DNA from: Lutimonas saemankumensis
GTDB taxonomy: Bacteria; Bacteroidota; Bacteroidia; Flavobacteriales; Flavobacteriaceae
Length of the DNA stretch: 64,000 bases
Direction: 5' to 3'
Assembly (NCBI RefSeq): GCF_020171465.1
Contig: NZ_JAIUZR010000001.1
Location: forward strand, 62,001-126,000
The notes below the pieces were generated by a model. That model did no database searches and was not told where the DNA came from. It saw only the letters and a program-made list of their open reading frames with translations. Shown here piece after piece: positions 53,134 to 62,161 of this stretch. The position numbers and the translations under genes were made by a program. The first letter of the stretch is position 1; each line of letters starts with the position of its first letter.

Positions 53134-55674
53134 TTAACTGATTCCTTCTCTTCTCAACACTTGAAGCGGGGGACTTTTTAAAACACTTCTGCTGTTGAGC
53201 AGGCCTATGGTTAAAACCAAAAGGCTTATCCCTGGGAATAAAACAACAAATGGGAACATCGAAGGTATAAATGACAGTTCAAAAAGAAAGTAGGCAAGAA
53301 TCTGAGCGCAAATCAATGAAAGTAATATTCCGCTTAAGCTCCCTAGAACCCCTAGATAGAGGTATTCCAATGCCGTTATTTTTAAAATTTGTTTTCCGGT
53401 TCCACCCAGGGTCCTGAGCAAAACATTTTCTTTAATTCTTTGAAATTTACTCGTCCTTACCGCACCGATAAGAACTATTATACCTGTGAAAATACTGAAA
53501 ATAGCCATAAAATTGATAACCCAGGAAATCTTGTCAAGCACATTTTGAATCAATATCAAAACTTGTCTGAAATCTATAATGGAGATATTTGGAAACTTCT
53601 GAATCAGGGTGCTTTGCAGTTTTGCAGACTCAGCTTCATTGGGTGCATGCGTGCTAAGTACATTGAACTGCGGGGCATTCTCAAGAATTCCTTTTGGAAA
53701 TACAATGGAAAAATTCAATTGCATTCTTCCCCAGTCAACCTTTCTTATGCTTGCTACTTTTGTTTCCATAACCACACCCTGAACGTTAAAAGACATGGTA
53801 TCTCCCACACTGATAAATGCGTCTCTTGAAATACTTTCGGCAATAGATATAGGAACAGGTTTTGAAGGATCATAAGTTTCTTCTTCGATCCATTCTCCCT
53901 CGGAAACTGACTCGGAGTCGATCAGTGAATCTCTGTAGGTTACCCTGAATTCATGATTAAGGATCCATGGATTTATCCTGCTGTTGGTATCTTTTTTTAT
54001 GTCATTTACTGTTCTCCCTTTTATGCTGTTCACTCTCATGGTCACAATAGGTATGTTGTCAATGACCTTGTCCAAAGTTGCAGCTACTTCTTCGCGTTGG
54101 TCATTTTGAACATCCATAAGGATGATATTAGGGGTGTTTCCACTGCTATCGAAAGTGAGTTTAGCCAGCAGCATATCCTTTGTAAAATATAAAGTACTGA
54201 TCAAAAAAGTTCCTACTCCAATAGCCAATATCAGGGTCATGGTCTGATTTTGTGGTCGGAACAAATTTAACAGGCTCTGCCTTGAAATAAAGCCCCAGGA
54301 AGAAGGAAAGAATTTTTTAATTAGGGTCATAAACAATCGGGTGACGCCAATAAGTATTAAAAAAGTGATGATGATACCGAGAATAAAATACAAGGCATAC
54401 TTCCAGCTCTGCATCAGCCAGAAAGAGAACAAATACAGGAACAATAAAATAATGAGGCTTACAACGATATTGGCTCTTCTTGATTTCAGGTTTTCTGTAT
54501 CTTCGATCCTCAATACTCTCAACGGTGAGACATACCAGGTTGTCAAAAGGGGTGATAAGGCAAACAATAAGGACATGAAGAAACCTAATACCACACCCAG
54601 TACCATGGAAAGCGGACTAACCGTTGTGACAATGTCAAAAGGCAGCATGTCCCGAAAAATATAAGGGAAAAGTTCCTGAAGCCCTATTCCAAGAATCGAC
54701 CCTGTAAAACCTCCGAGGAAACCCATTGCAGAGATCTGAATAAGAAAGATCAGAAAGGTTTGCCTTCGCGTGGCTCCCAGGCACTTTAAAACGGCGACAT
54801 CCTTTAATTTCTCCTTTATATAAATGTTTACCGAACTTGCAATTCCCACGCACCCGAGCAAGAGAGCAATAAATGCCACAAGATTCAGGAAGACACTGAA
54901 ATTTTCATAGCGTCGACCTAATTGCCGGCTCGAACTCAGATGTGTGTCAATATCGGCATCCTCCCGGTCCAAGATAGGATCAAGCTTTTTGTTGAGCATA
55001 ACCAGGTCTGTTTCCGGATCAGAAATGAAATAGAATTGGTATTCAAGCCGAGACCCCGTTTGAATCAAACCGGTTGCTTCAATAAATCTGTAAGGTACAT
55101 AAACTGTTGGGGCAATTCCGCTTGAGAATCCTCCACTTCCCGGTGAAGTCGCCATAGACCCTGTTATTGGCAGGGTGACTTTTCCAATTTTTATACTGTC
55201 TCCCGGGTTAATATCGTATTGAAGCATTAATGTGGCATCAACAAGAGCTCCACCCTTTTTTTGATATTCTTTTGCCGCACTCGAAGGAGAAGTTTCCAAA
55301 CTTCCATAGAAAGGAAAATCACCTTCAATTCCTTTTACCTGAATAAGTTTAGTCCCCCCATTTTTTGGAAACAGACCCATTGAAGAAAAATTGATCTCGC
55401 GAGCGTCTGCTCCTCCCAGGGAATCTATAATCTGCTGTACTTTTTCATTAGGTGGATAACGACTGTCGATTAGGAAATCCGCTCCCATCAAAGACTTGGA
55501 CTGGAGGTCAATATTTGTTTTCAGCGTTTCGCTGAAGGATTGAATGGATACCACTGCGGCAATTCCAAGAACAATAGACCCCATGAACAAGGACAGTTTT
55601 TTAAAGCTTGCCTTGGCATCTCTCCATGCCATTTTAAAAAGCCAGGAACTCTTTGTTTTAACTTTTCCTTTCAC
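53134..55674 (-). CDS. ybbP: ABC transporter permease, YbbP-like (FtsX family)
   Basis: An 846-residue permease with the double FtsX layout: one N-terminal span (about 29-48), a large periplasmic domain, three spans around 255-370 with the FtsX landmark VLKCLGATRRQTF, two central spans near 405-450, a second periplasmic region and a C-terminal FtsX core with NVLLRTLGGTGKQIL. It is the membrane partner of the ATPase encoded 2 bp upstream. Together with the divergent esterase gene this repeats the known tesA-ybbA-ybbP neighbourhood of proteobacteria. By homology with Lol/Mac-type systems it moves or extracts a membrane-bound substrate; the substrate is not known. Confidence 0.9.
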   Translation of the reverse strand: MKGKVKTKSSWLFKMAWRDAKASFKKLSLFMGSIVLGIAAVVSIQSFSETLKTNIDLQSKSLMGADFLIDSRYPPNEKVQQIIDSLGGADAREINFSSMGLFPKNGGTKLIQVKGIEGDFPFYGSLETSPSSAAKEYQKKGGALVDATLMLQYDINPGDSIKIGKVTLPITGSMATSPGSGGFSSGIAPTVYVPYRFIEATGLIQTGSRLEYQFYFISDPETDLVMLNKKLDPILDREDADIDTHLSSSRQLGRRYENFSVFLNLVAFIALLLGCVGIASSVNIYIKEKLKDVAVLKCLGATRRQTFLIFLIQISAMGFLGGFTGSILGIGLQELFPYIFRDMLPFDIVTTVSPLSMVLGVVLGFFMSLLFALSPLLTTWYVSPLRVLRIEDTENLKSRRANIVVSLIILLFLYLFSFWLMQSWKYALYFILGIIITFLILIGVTRLFMTLIKKFFPSSWGFISRQSLLNLFRPQNQTMTLILAIGVGTFLISTLYFTKDMLLAKLTFDSSGNTPNIILMDVQNDQREEVAATLDKVIDNIPIVTMRVNSIKGRTVNDIKKDTNSRINPWILNHEFRVTYRDSLIDSESVSEGEWIEEETYDPSKPVPISIAESISRDAFISVGDTMSFNVQGVVMETKVASIRKVDWGRMQLNFSIVFPKGILENAPQFNVLSTHAPNEAESAKLQSTLIQKFPNISIIDFRQVLILIQNVLDKISWVINFMAIFSIFTGIIVLIGAVRTSKFQRIKENVLLRTLGGTGKQILKITALEYLYLGVLGSLSGILLSLICAQILAYFLFELSFIPSMFPFVVLFPGISLLVLTIGLLNSRSVLKSPPLQVLRREGIS

Positions 55675-55676
55675 TT

Positions 55677-56360
55677 TTATAATACACTTTGTTCGTCCAT
55701 AATTTTTCCACTCTGAAGCCGAAGGATTCTTTGGTTCATTTTGGCGAGATCCATATCGTGCGTTACAATGACCAGGGTGGTACCGGCTTCTTTGTTCAAT
55801 CTAAACAGCAGATCTACTACTTTTTCACTTGTCTCAGCATCCAGATTGCCTGTGGGCTCGTCTGCAAACAGAATACTGGGTTTATTTGAAAATGCTCTCG
55901 CCAGGGCAACTCTTTGCTGCTCTCCTCCGGAAAGCTGAGAAGGGTAATGATCGAGCCTGTCTGATAGCCCAACTTTTTCAAGTAGCTCCTTTGCAATGCC
56001 TTCAGGCTTTTTAATGCCTTGTAATTCTAATGGAACAGTAACATTTTCAAGGGCAGTCAAGGTGGGAAGTAACTGAAAATTTTGAAATATGAACCCAACA
56101 TGCTTGTTGCGGAGTAAGGCTCGCTCATCCTCGTTCAAATCACTGAGATTGGTTCCGCAGAGTTCAATTTCACCTTGGTCGGATTGATCAAGGCCGGCAC
56201 AAAGGCCTAAAAGTGTCGTTTTTCCACTTCCAGAAGGACCCACAATGGCAAAAGTCTCTCCCGCCTCAATAGAAAAGGAAATATTATCCAGTACTTTCAA
56301 CTGTTTTTCACCACTCGAATAGGTCTTCTCAAGATGCTTTACATTTAATATATTTGTCAT
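55677..56360 (-). CDS. ybbA: ABC transporter ATP-binding protein, YbbA/LolD-like
   Basis: A 227-residue ATPase: Walker A GPSGSGKT (41-48), Q-loop in FIFQNFQLLPTLTALENV, signature LSGGEQQRVALARA, Walker B SILFADEPTGNLD, H-loop VIVTHD. All catalytic residues are present. The FQLLPTLTALENV segment is typical of the MacB/LolD/YbbA branch that works with FtsX-type permeases. It lies directly upstream of the permease gene and 66 bp from the divergent tesA. Confidence 0.93.
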   Translation of the reverse strand: MTNILNVKHLEKTYSSGEKQLKVLDNISFSIEAGETFAIVGPSGSGKTTLLGLCAGLDQSDQGEIELCGTNLSDLNEDERALLRNKHVGFIFQNFQLLPTLTALENVTVPLELQGIKKPEGIAKELLEKVGLSDRLDHYPSQLSGGEQQRVALARAFSNKPSILFADEPTGNLDAETSEKVVDLLFRLNKEAGTTLVIVTHDMDLAKMNQRILRLQSGKIMDEQSVL

Positions 56361-56426
56361 TGGGAATTTTCTGAATTAAAGGATCAGAAAGATAAGGAAA
56401 ATGAACAAAAGTATTTTTTTTGAATT

Positions 56427-57107
56427 ATGAGCTATATGTTAAAGTTTTGTTATTTGTGTTTAGTGGTTTTCTTTATCTCCTGTGCAAATGAAACAAAGAA
56501 AAAAGAGGAGTCAAATCATGAGAACGCGGTTGAATCTGTAACAGAGGTTGAAAACAGGCAAAAAACAATTTTGTTTTTTGGGAATAGCCTGACAGCGGGT
56601 ATGGGCCTGGAAATTGAAGAGGCTTTTCCGGCACTGATTCAGAAAAAACTTGATTCAATGTCCGTTGATTTCAAAGTTATAAATGCCGGACTTAGCGGGG
56701 AAACAACTGCCAGTGGCAAGAACAGGCTATCCTGGGTTCTCAAGCAGAAAGTGGATATTTTTGTACTTGAACTTGGGGCCAATGATGGTCTTCGCGGAAT
56801 AGAATTAAACGAAACAAGAAATAACTTACAAACGATAATCGACAAGGTCCGCGAACATAATCCCGAGGTCAAAATATTGTTAACGGGTATGCAGATTCCT
56901 CCCAACATGGGACAGGACTATACCCATGATTTTAAAATGATATTTCCTGATCTAGCTAAAAAAAATGAGATTCGGCTCGTTCCTTTTTTACTGGAGGATG
57001 TAGCGGGCATACCAGAAATGAATCAAGCTGATGGTATTCATCCAACCGCTGAGGGTCAAGCTATTCTTGCTGATAATGTGTGGGAAGTTCTTCAAACTAT
57101 GATCTGA
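56427..57107 (+). CDS. tesA: SGNH/GDSL arylesterase (TesA-like), lipoprotein
   Basis: A 226-residue esterase. The N-terminus has a lipobox FISC (Cys19), so this member is membrane-anchored, not a free periplasmic enzyme as in Escherichia coli. SGNH blocks: nucleophile Ser54 in FFGNSLTAGMG, Gly in INAGLSGETT, Asn in ELGANDGLRG, and Asp202/His205 in DGIHPTAEGQ. It hydrolyses thioesters and aryl esters in the family. It is divergent from the ybbAP genes, whose linkage to tesA is conserved in distant bacteria and suggests a common lipid-related task. Confidence 0.92.
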   Translation: MSYMLKFCYLCLVVFFISCANETKKKEESNHENAVESVTEVENRQKTILFFGNSLTAGMGLEIEEAFPALIQKKLDSMSVDFKVINAGLSGETTASGKNRLSWVLKQKVDIFVLELGANDGLRGIELNETRNNLQTIIDKVREHNPEVKILLTGMQIPPNMGQDYTHDFKMIFPDLAKKNEIRLVPFLLEDVAGIPEMNQADGIHPTAEGQAILADNVWEVLQTMI

Positions 57108-57154
57108 TTTTCATTACATTATAAAACACGTTCAGTAGGCAGCAAATAGCCGAT

Positions 57155-57912
57155 TCAGTTTTTCGCTCCAAAATAATATGCCAGCCCAAAATTAAGCGAG
57201 AGTAGATCCAGTTTAAAGTCTACGTTGTGTGAATCGGTAATTAATTCATTTCCTTCGTCGTCAATTGTTACAGACCGCTCGTACTCATAACCAAGAACAT
57301 CAAGTTGGATCTCAAATGCAAAATTTTCTATCGCGAAAAAGTTGATTCCTGGACTGATACCTATTCCAAACATAAATTCATCGGTGTTTTCCTGTTCTGT
57401 TAGCTCCTGGTTATTATATCTTTTAACTTCAGTGTCTCCGAAACCGAAATCCATTTTAATCTCATTAAAAAAGCTGAGTCTTTGATTTTTTGACAAAGGG
57501 TAGTAGGTACGTAAATAAGGAGAGATAATATTTTATTCGTTACGGATTCGCTGTTAAGGGTATCCAATAAAATGATTCCCTTTCCTTCAGATTTATCTCT
57601 TCCATGTGTTATGCCAAGTCCTACAAAACTGTAGTTACCTATAGAGTATCCCCCTTTGAGCTTCACTTCATAATTAAATGATTGTCCCTCAATTATTTTA
57701 TCGAATCCAATCAATTTGTTACCACTCTGGAGATTTTCATCTTCAATATTGAAGGTTAGAGCAGTGAACCATTTTCCCTTATTAAAGGGTTTGAACTCAT
57801 CGTTGTAATATTCAAACATTAATTCTACCGGGGACAATTTTTCTTTTTCCTGTGCAGAAACAAAACTTAAGGAAATCAATGTCATAATTACCGAGAGTAA
57901 AATTTTTTTCAT
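57155..57912 (-). pseudogene. Frameshifted outer-membrane beta-barrel protein
   Basis: Two overlapping minus-strand frames make up one protein. The first part (57912 down to about 57535) has a signal peptide (ending FVSAQ) and barrel-like strands (FNYEVKLKGGYSIGNYSFVGLG). After SESVTNK the frame drifts into a sequence unlike a barrel (SLLIYVPTTLCQK). The neighbouring frame continues properly as NIISPYLRTYYPLSKNQRLS and ends in LSLNFGLAYYFGAKN, a classic C-terminal strand. Adding one A to the AAAA run at 57534-57531 joins them in frame. So a single-base loss in a homopolymer has broken the gene, or the base is a sequencing error. Without repair the protein would lack its last strands and not fold. 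Confidence 0.82.
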
Positions 57913-58124
57913 GGGATAGGGTGATTGGTTATATTCCTTGTAAATATATAATATTTAAACAGTTCATCTAATTTTCTTAATTTTTGAATTCTGGTAATTT
58001 TATGTTAATAATTGAGAAGCTTTCTCTTTAATGTCAATCGTTTTTTTTATTATTGTTTTTTGATTGAATGGTGAAGAATATGATTCGTTATCAATTGAAA
58101 TGAAAGAAATGATAATTGACCTGA

Positions 58125-58886
58125 ATGAAAAGAATTCTCCCCGTTTTACTATTACTATCATTGGCTTTTAGTGGTGACCTTTTGGCACAAGAAAGGATAA
58201 TGCTAAAAGGTGTGATTCAAAGTGATTCTGTCCTTTTGCCCGATATTCATATACTTAATTTAAGCAGTCGTCAGGGAACAATCAGTAGTTTTGACGGAGA
58301 ATTTAGGATCTCGGCTGCCGTCAATGATACCTTGATATTTTCCGGAATTCAATTCCATACCCTGGGATTGATCGTGGATGAAGAAATCATAGAGAGGAAA
58401 TATTTAAAAATTGAGCTAAGGCCCAAAATCGAGGAATTGAGTGAAATTGAATTAAAGGGGCATGATCTTGACGGTCTTTTTTATATTGACACCAAACGAA
58501 TGAGAGATTCACTTCCGCTGGTCACTGATGAAGCCGTGGATTTTTCAAATCAGGGGTATGACGATCCAACAAGCGGCAATTATGTGGTTCCTTCTGCCAA
58601 TATTTTAAACTTGGTCTCGATGATTGGGAAAAAGAAACGCAAAGAAAACGCGGAAAAGAATAATTTGATCCAACAAAAAAGACAGGCTCCGGCAAATCTC
58701 CGTAAGGAACTGGGAGATGATGTTTTTGTTTCGCAAATGGGTATACCCAAAACACATATAGAACCATTCATTCGATATTGCCAGAAAAAGAAAATCATCG
58801 ATTTATATGTGGAGGGCAGGCTGATGGAAGTAATTGATATACTCATTAAGGAGAAAGACAATTATATCAGGGAGAGGTTAAATTAA
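58125..58886 (+). CDS. CarboxypepD_reg-like exported protein
   Basis: A 253-residue protein with a signal peptide (ending LLAQ, residue 22). Residues about 25-110 form a carboxypeptidase-regulatory-like beta-sandwich (LKGVIQSDSVLLPDIHILN, GTISSFDGEFRISAAVNDTL, SGIQFHTLG), as at the N-terminus of TonB-dependent receptors. The remainder is basic and helical (GKKKRKENAEKN) with no recognised domain. It has no receptor barrel attached. Function unknown; such proteins are frequent in Flavobacteriia. Confidence 0.8.
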   Translation: MKRILPVLLLLSLAFSGDLLAQERIMLKGVIQSDSVLLPDIHILNLSSRQGTISSFDGEFRISAAVNDTLIFSGIQFHTLGLIVDEEIIERKYLKIELRPKIEELSEIELKGHDLDGLFYIDTKRMRDSLPLVTDEAVDFSNQGYDDPTSGNYVVPSANILNLVSMIGKKKRKENAEKNNLIQQKRQAPANLRKELGDDVFVSQMGIPKTHIEPFIRYCQKKKIIDLYVEGRLMEVIDILIKEKDNYIRERLN

Positions 58887-58948
58887 TTAGCTGAAATAAA
58901 ATTATATATCTGAATAAGTTTATTTAATACCCGTATCTATTGAAACCT

Positions 58949-58956
58949 TATCTTTG
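58949..58956 (+). promoter_or_regulatory. Candidate -7 box of the patatin gene
   Basis: TATCTTTG matches TAnnTTTG exactly and lies 28 bases before the ATG at 58984, a plausible leader length. No TTTG is found at the expected -33 distance, so the call rests on the -7 box alone. Confidence 0.35.
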
Positions 58957-58983
58957 GTCCGATGTAATTTTCAAAGAACTTTC

Positions 58984-61305
58984 ATGAAAAATCGTATTTA
59001 TCTAATTCTATTACTGATGTTTCTGGGAATTCCATTTCAGGTCTTTTCTCAGGAAGAAAAACCCAAAGTTGCCCTTGTGTTAAGTGGAGGTGGAGCTAAA
59101 GGAATCGCCCATATTCCTTTGTTGCAAACTCTCGATTCCCTTGGCATTGTTCCCGATATGGTTATTGGGACCAGTATGGGAAGCGTTGTTGGAGGGTTTT
59201 ATGCCGCGGGATTTTCGGGTGATAGTATATCCTATATTGCTCATACGGCTAACTGGTCCGAATTACTGGGAGGTGATATTTCTCTGGATGATGTGAGTAT
59301 GGAGGAAAAAAGTGAATTTAAGAGGCATCTTGTTGATTTTGATATTATTGAAGGAAAGCCAAAGGTTAATTCAGGATTGTTAAAGGATCAAAAGTTAAGA
59401 GAATTTCTGTCGGCATATACCTATCCTGTATTTAATATTGATGATTTTGATGATCTCCCGATTCCTTATAGGGCAATGACGACGGATATCGTGAATGGAA
59501 AAGAGGTTTTGTTTGAAGAAGGATCATTGAATTTGGCCATGAGGGCCAGTATGTCAATTCCCGGGGTTTTTGAGCCGGTTCCCTACGAAGGAACCCTGCT
59601 TGTTGATGGAGGTGTTTTGAATAATTTTCCTGTTGATATAGCGAAAGAATTGGGGTATGACATCATCATTGGAAGTGATGTTGGTGGAGGAATGCAAAAG
59701 AAGGAAGCCTTAAACAGTATTCCCTCTTTATTGTTTCAGGCTGGGATGCTTACAAGTAATTTGAAAAATCCTGCGAACAGAGAGGCCTGTGACATACTGA
59801 TTGACCATATGCCTTACTTAACTTATTCTACTGGTGATTTTACCAAGGCCTCGGAAATTTACAAACAAGGTAAGGAGGCTACAAAGGAGAAATTGGAGAG
59901 TTTGGTTGAACTTTCTGAGCAGCTAAAAGGATTTGAGCAAAGAGAACACAAGATACCTGAGGTTAAAAATGCATTTATTCTCGATAGTGTATTTTATCAT
60001 GGTGTTAGCGAGGCAAACCTTGAACTGGTTAAGGCCAGGGCAAACATTCAATCAGGGACTACCTATTCTACTGAAGAATTGATTGCCGGTATTGACAGGG
60101 CGATGGGGACAAATCTTTTTAATCAAATAACCTATGATGGTGGTCTCGAAGATGGAAAACTGGAGCTGCATTTAAATGGATTTGAACGATCTCAGAATGT
60201 GATAAAGGGCTCCTTGCATTATGATTCTTACAGAAGTGTTGGGGTTATGGTGAATTATACAGGTCGTAATATTATAGGAAAGGCGTCCCGATTTCTGGTT
60301 ACAGCTGATATTGCTGTTCAGCCAAGATTTCGAGTTCAGTATCAAAAGTTATTTGGCCCGGAAAAAACCTGGTGGTGGCGATCAGAGGTATTTGGTGAGT
60401 TCCTCGATCAAAAGTTTTTCTTAAAGGGAGAAGTGGCTGATAACTGGCAATCGAATTATTTTCAATTCGATAATCAGTTCAACAAGAATTTAAATTCACT
60501 TCATAGTTACGCTGGTATTGGCCTAAGTTATGAGTACTCGAGATTAAAGCCTAAAATTGATCCGGATATCAATGACAATATTCTGAGCCTTGAAAAGTAT
60601 GCCTTCAGTAATTTTGAAGTGGATCTTCACTATTTGTTCAGTAAAATGGACCAGGTATATTTTCCAACAAAGGGAACTTTCTTCCGGGGAGGAGTAGCGC
60701 GTTCTTTTATCCACGATGTTGTAGTAGATTATTCAGAAGAGGATTTTCAGGATATCAGTGGACCTACAAATGGGTTTAGTAAATTGACTCTGGATTTTGA
60801 AAAAAGGTGGCGATTAAATGATAAATTAACCGGTATCGTTGGTTCAAATGTTGCCTTTATTTTTGAAGATGATCTGAAATCGGATGACAACTGGTTCAGC
60901 GATTATGGTTTTGCAGCGAAATATTCATTGGGGGGAACTTTACTTGGACCGAGAAAGGGAACTTATATTTTCCCTGGCCTTCATGAGGATGAATTGATAG
61001 TGAGTCAAATGATGCGGGTTAATTTGGCCATGCAATTGAATCCTTTCTCGAAGTTCTTCCTTACTCCTCATGTTAATTTGGCAACTGTCGGATTCAGAGG
61101 GTTTGAGGAATATATTGAAAATGCCTTTTCACCCAAAGGAAGCTGGTCGGATAGTTTTGAGACCAGCAGTATTGTTTCCACAGGTGTAAATGTTGGGTAT
61201 AACTCATTTTTGGGGCCTTTGAACTTTGATATTTCCTATGTGAATGACATCAATAAAGTAAGGCTCTTCTTTAGTATTGGGATCTTGTTCAACAGATCAA
61301 ACTAA
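58984..61305 (+). CDS. Patatin-like phospholipase with C-terminal BamA/Omp85-type barrel
   Basis: A 773-residue protein from the ATG at 58984; an in-frame TTG at 58954 would place ten odd residues before the signal peptide and overlaps the likely -7 box. The signal peptide ends near FSQ (residue 23). The patatin domain has the oxyanion loop SGGGAKG (34-40), nucleophile Ser64 in GTSMG and the catalytic Asp in VDGGVLNNFP. A POTRA-like section (about 335-410) leads to a barrel of the surface-antigen/Omp85 type to the end (GSLHYDSYRSVGVMVNYTG, LGPLNFDISYVND, FFSIGILFNRS). The layout is that of type Vd autotransporters such as PlpD. It would carry the lipase to the cell surface. Confidence 0.9.
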   Translation: MKNRIYLILLLMFLGIPFQVFSQEEKPKVALVLSGGGAKGIAHIPLLQTLDSLGIVPDMVIGTSMGSVVGGFYAAGFSGDSISYIAHTANWSELLGGDISLDDVSMEEKSEFKRHLVDFDIIEGKPKVNSGLLKDQKLREFLSAYTYPVFNIDDFDDLPIPYRAMTTDIVNGKEVLFEEGSLNLAMRASMSIPGVFEPVPYEGTLLVDGGVLNNFPVDIAKELGYDIIIGSDVGGGMQKKEALNSIPSLLFQAGMLTSNLKNPANREACDILIDHMPYLTYSTGDFTKASEIYKQGKEATKEKLESLVELSEQLKGFEQREHKIPEVKNAFILDSVFYHGVSEANLELVKARANIQSGTTYSTEELIAGIDRAMGTNLFNQITYDGGLEDGKLELHLNGFERSQNVIKGSLHYDSYRSVGVMVNYTGRNIIGKASRFLVTADIAVQPRFRVQYQKLFGPEKTWWWRSEVFGEFLDQKFFLKGEVADNWQSNYFQFDNQFNKNLNSLHSYAGIGLSYEYSRLKPKIDPDINDNILSLEKYAFSNFEVDLHYLFSKMDQVYFPTKGTFFRGGVARSFIHDVVVDYSEEDFQDISGPTNGFSKLTLDFEKRWRLNDKLTGIVGSNVAFIFEDDLKSDDNWFSDYGFAAKYSLGGTLLGPRKGTYIFPGLHEDELIVSQMMRVNLAMQLNPFSKFFLTPHVNLATVGFRGFEEYIENAFSPKGSWSDSFETSSIVSTGVNVGYNSFLGPLNFDISYVNDINKVRLFFSIGILFNRSN

Positions 61306-61335
61306 TGAACCATTTTTTTTCGATAAAAATCATAA

Positions 61336-61372
61336 AAAAAACCTGCCTTGTAAGCTTCAAGGCAGGTTTTTT
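61336..61372. terminator. Bidirectional terminator between the patatin and SYLF genes
   Basis: A 15-bp stem (61336-61350 with 61358-61372), core CCTGCCTTG/CAAGGCAGG, around a TAAGCTT loop, with an A-run on the left and a T-run on the right. It serves both convergent genes. Confidence 0.93.
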
Positions 61373-61399
61373 AACTTTAATTAGTATCCAAAATAAAAA

Positions 61400-61921
61400 T
61401 TATCTCATTTCCGTTTTAAATTTTTGGCCACCTACGGAAGCTTCGTACATCAGTCCGCCTTTTGCATGCGTAAAGATCAGGATTCCATCTCGATAATCCA
61501 CATCAAAAGAAGCTCCGGCGGTTACTGCAACAGCCGTAGCCTGTGCAGCAAATTCAAACTTATCTCCTGTAAATCGATCAAATGCCGCTTTGTCTTTAAA
61601 GAAAATCACTTCAGAATAGGCCTGGCCCCCGGCTTGGAATCCTACGGTAACCTGAGACATTCTGCAATCTCCAACCACCGCTCCTCCACGGTAAATAGTT
61701 CCGTTTCCAGTAGCTCCTCCAACTCCAAGACCTCCTTTTCCAATTGAAGGAAACACAGCATATCCATATGCAGAATTGAAATACTTTGTTATTTTGTCAT
61801 TGGTGTGTTTGAATTCCTTGATGGCTTCAGCAGATTTGTCAGATACATCTTTTTGAGCATAAGATCCAAAAGAGAATGCCAAGAGGAACAATGTGATAAT
61901 AGTAAATTTCGTTTTCATCAT
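61400..61921 (-). CDS. SYLF-domain (YSC84-related) lipid-binding protein
   Basis: A 173-residue exported protein with a signal peptide (ending SYAQ, residue 23). The mature part matches the SYLF/YSC84 domain: FNSAYGYAVFPSIGKGGLG, GGAVVGDCRMSQVTVGFQAGGQAYSEVIFF and GGLMYEASVGGQKF. SYLF domains bind phosphoinositides in eukaryotes; the bacterial members are envelope proteins of unclear role. Two ATG codons in a row (61921 and 61918) are equally usable. Confidence 0.9.
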   Translation of the reverse strand: MMKTKFTIITLFLLAFSFGSYAQKDVSDKSAEAIKEFKHTNDKITKYFNSAYGYAVFPSIGKGGLGVGGATGNGTIYRGGAVVGDCRMSQVTVGFQAGGQAYSEVIFFKDKAAFDRFTGDKFEFAAQATAVAVTAGASFDVDYRDGILIFTHAKGGLMYEASVGGQKFKTEMR

Positions 61922-62161
61922 TTGTTGTTTTTAGGTTTAGATATTCAATTTTTTAATGAATTAATCCGAATTTTTTTCAGAAGCTTAAAGATAAGAATTT
62001 TATTTCGACTTTTTATGCATATTAATTGGATGTGAAAAGGAAACCTAAGTAAGATTTTTTCAAGGCTAAAATGATTTTGATGAAATTTAAAAGTTTGATA
62101 ACTATCGATAAAAATATTTTCAAAGAATTGTATATCTTTATTATAACCAAATCTTCCATTG

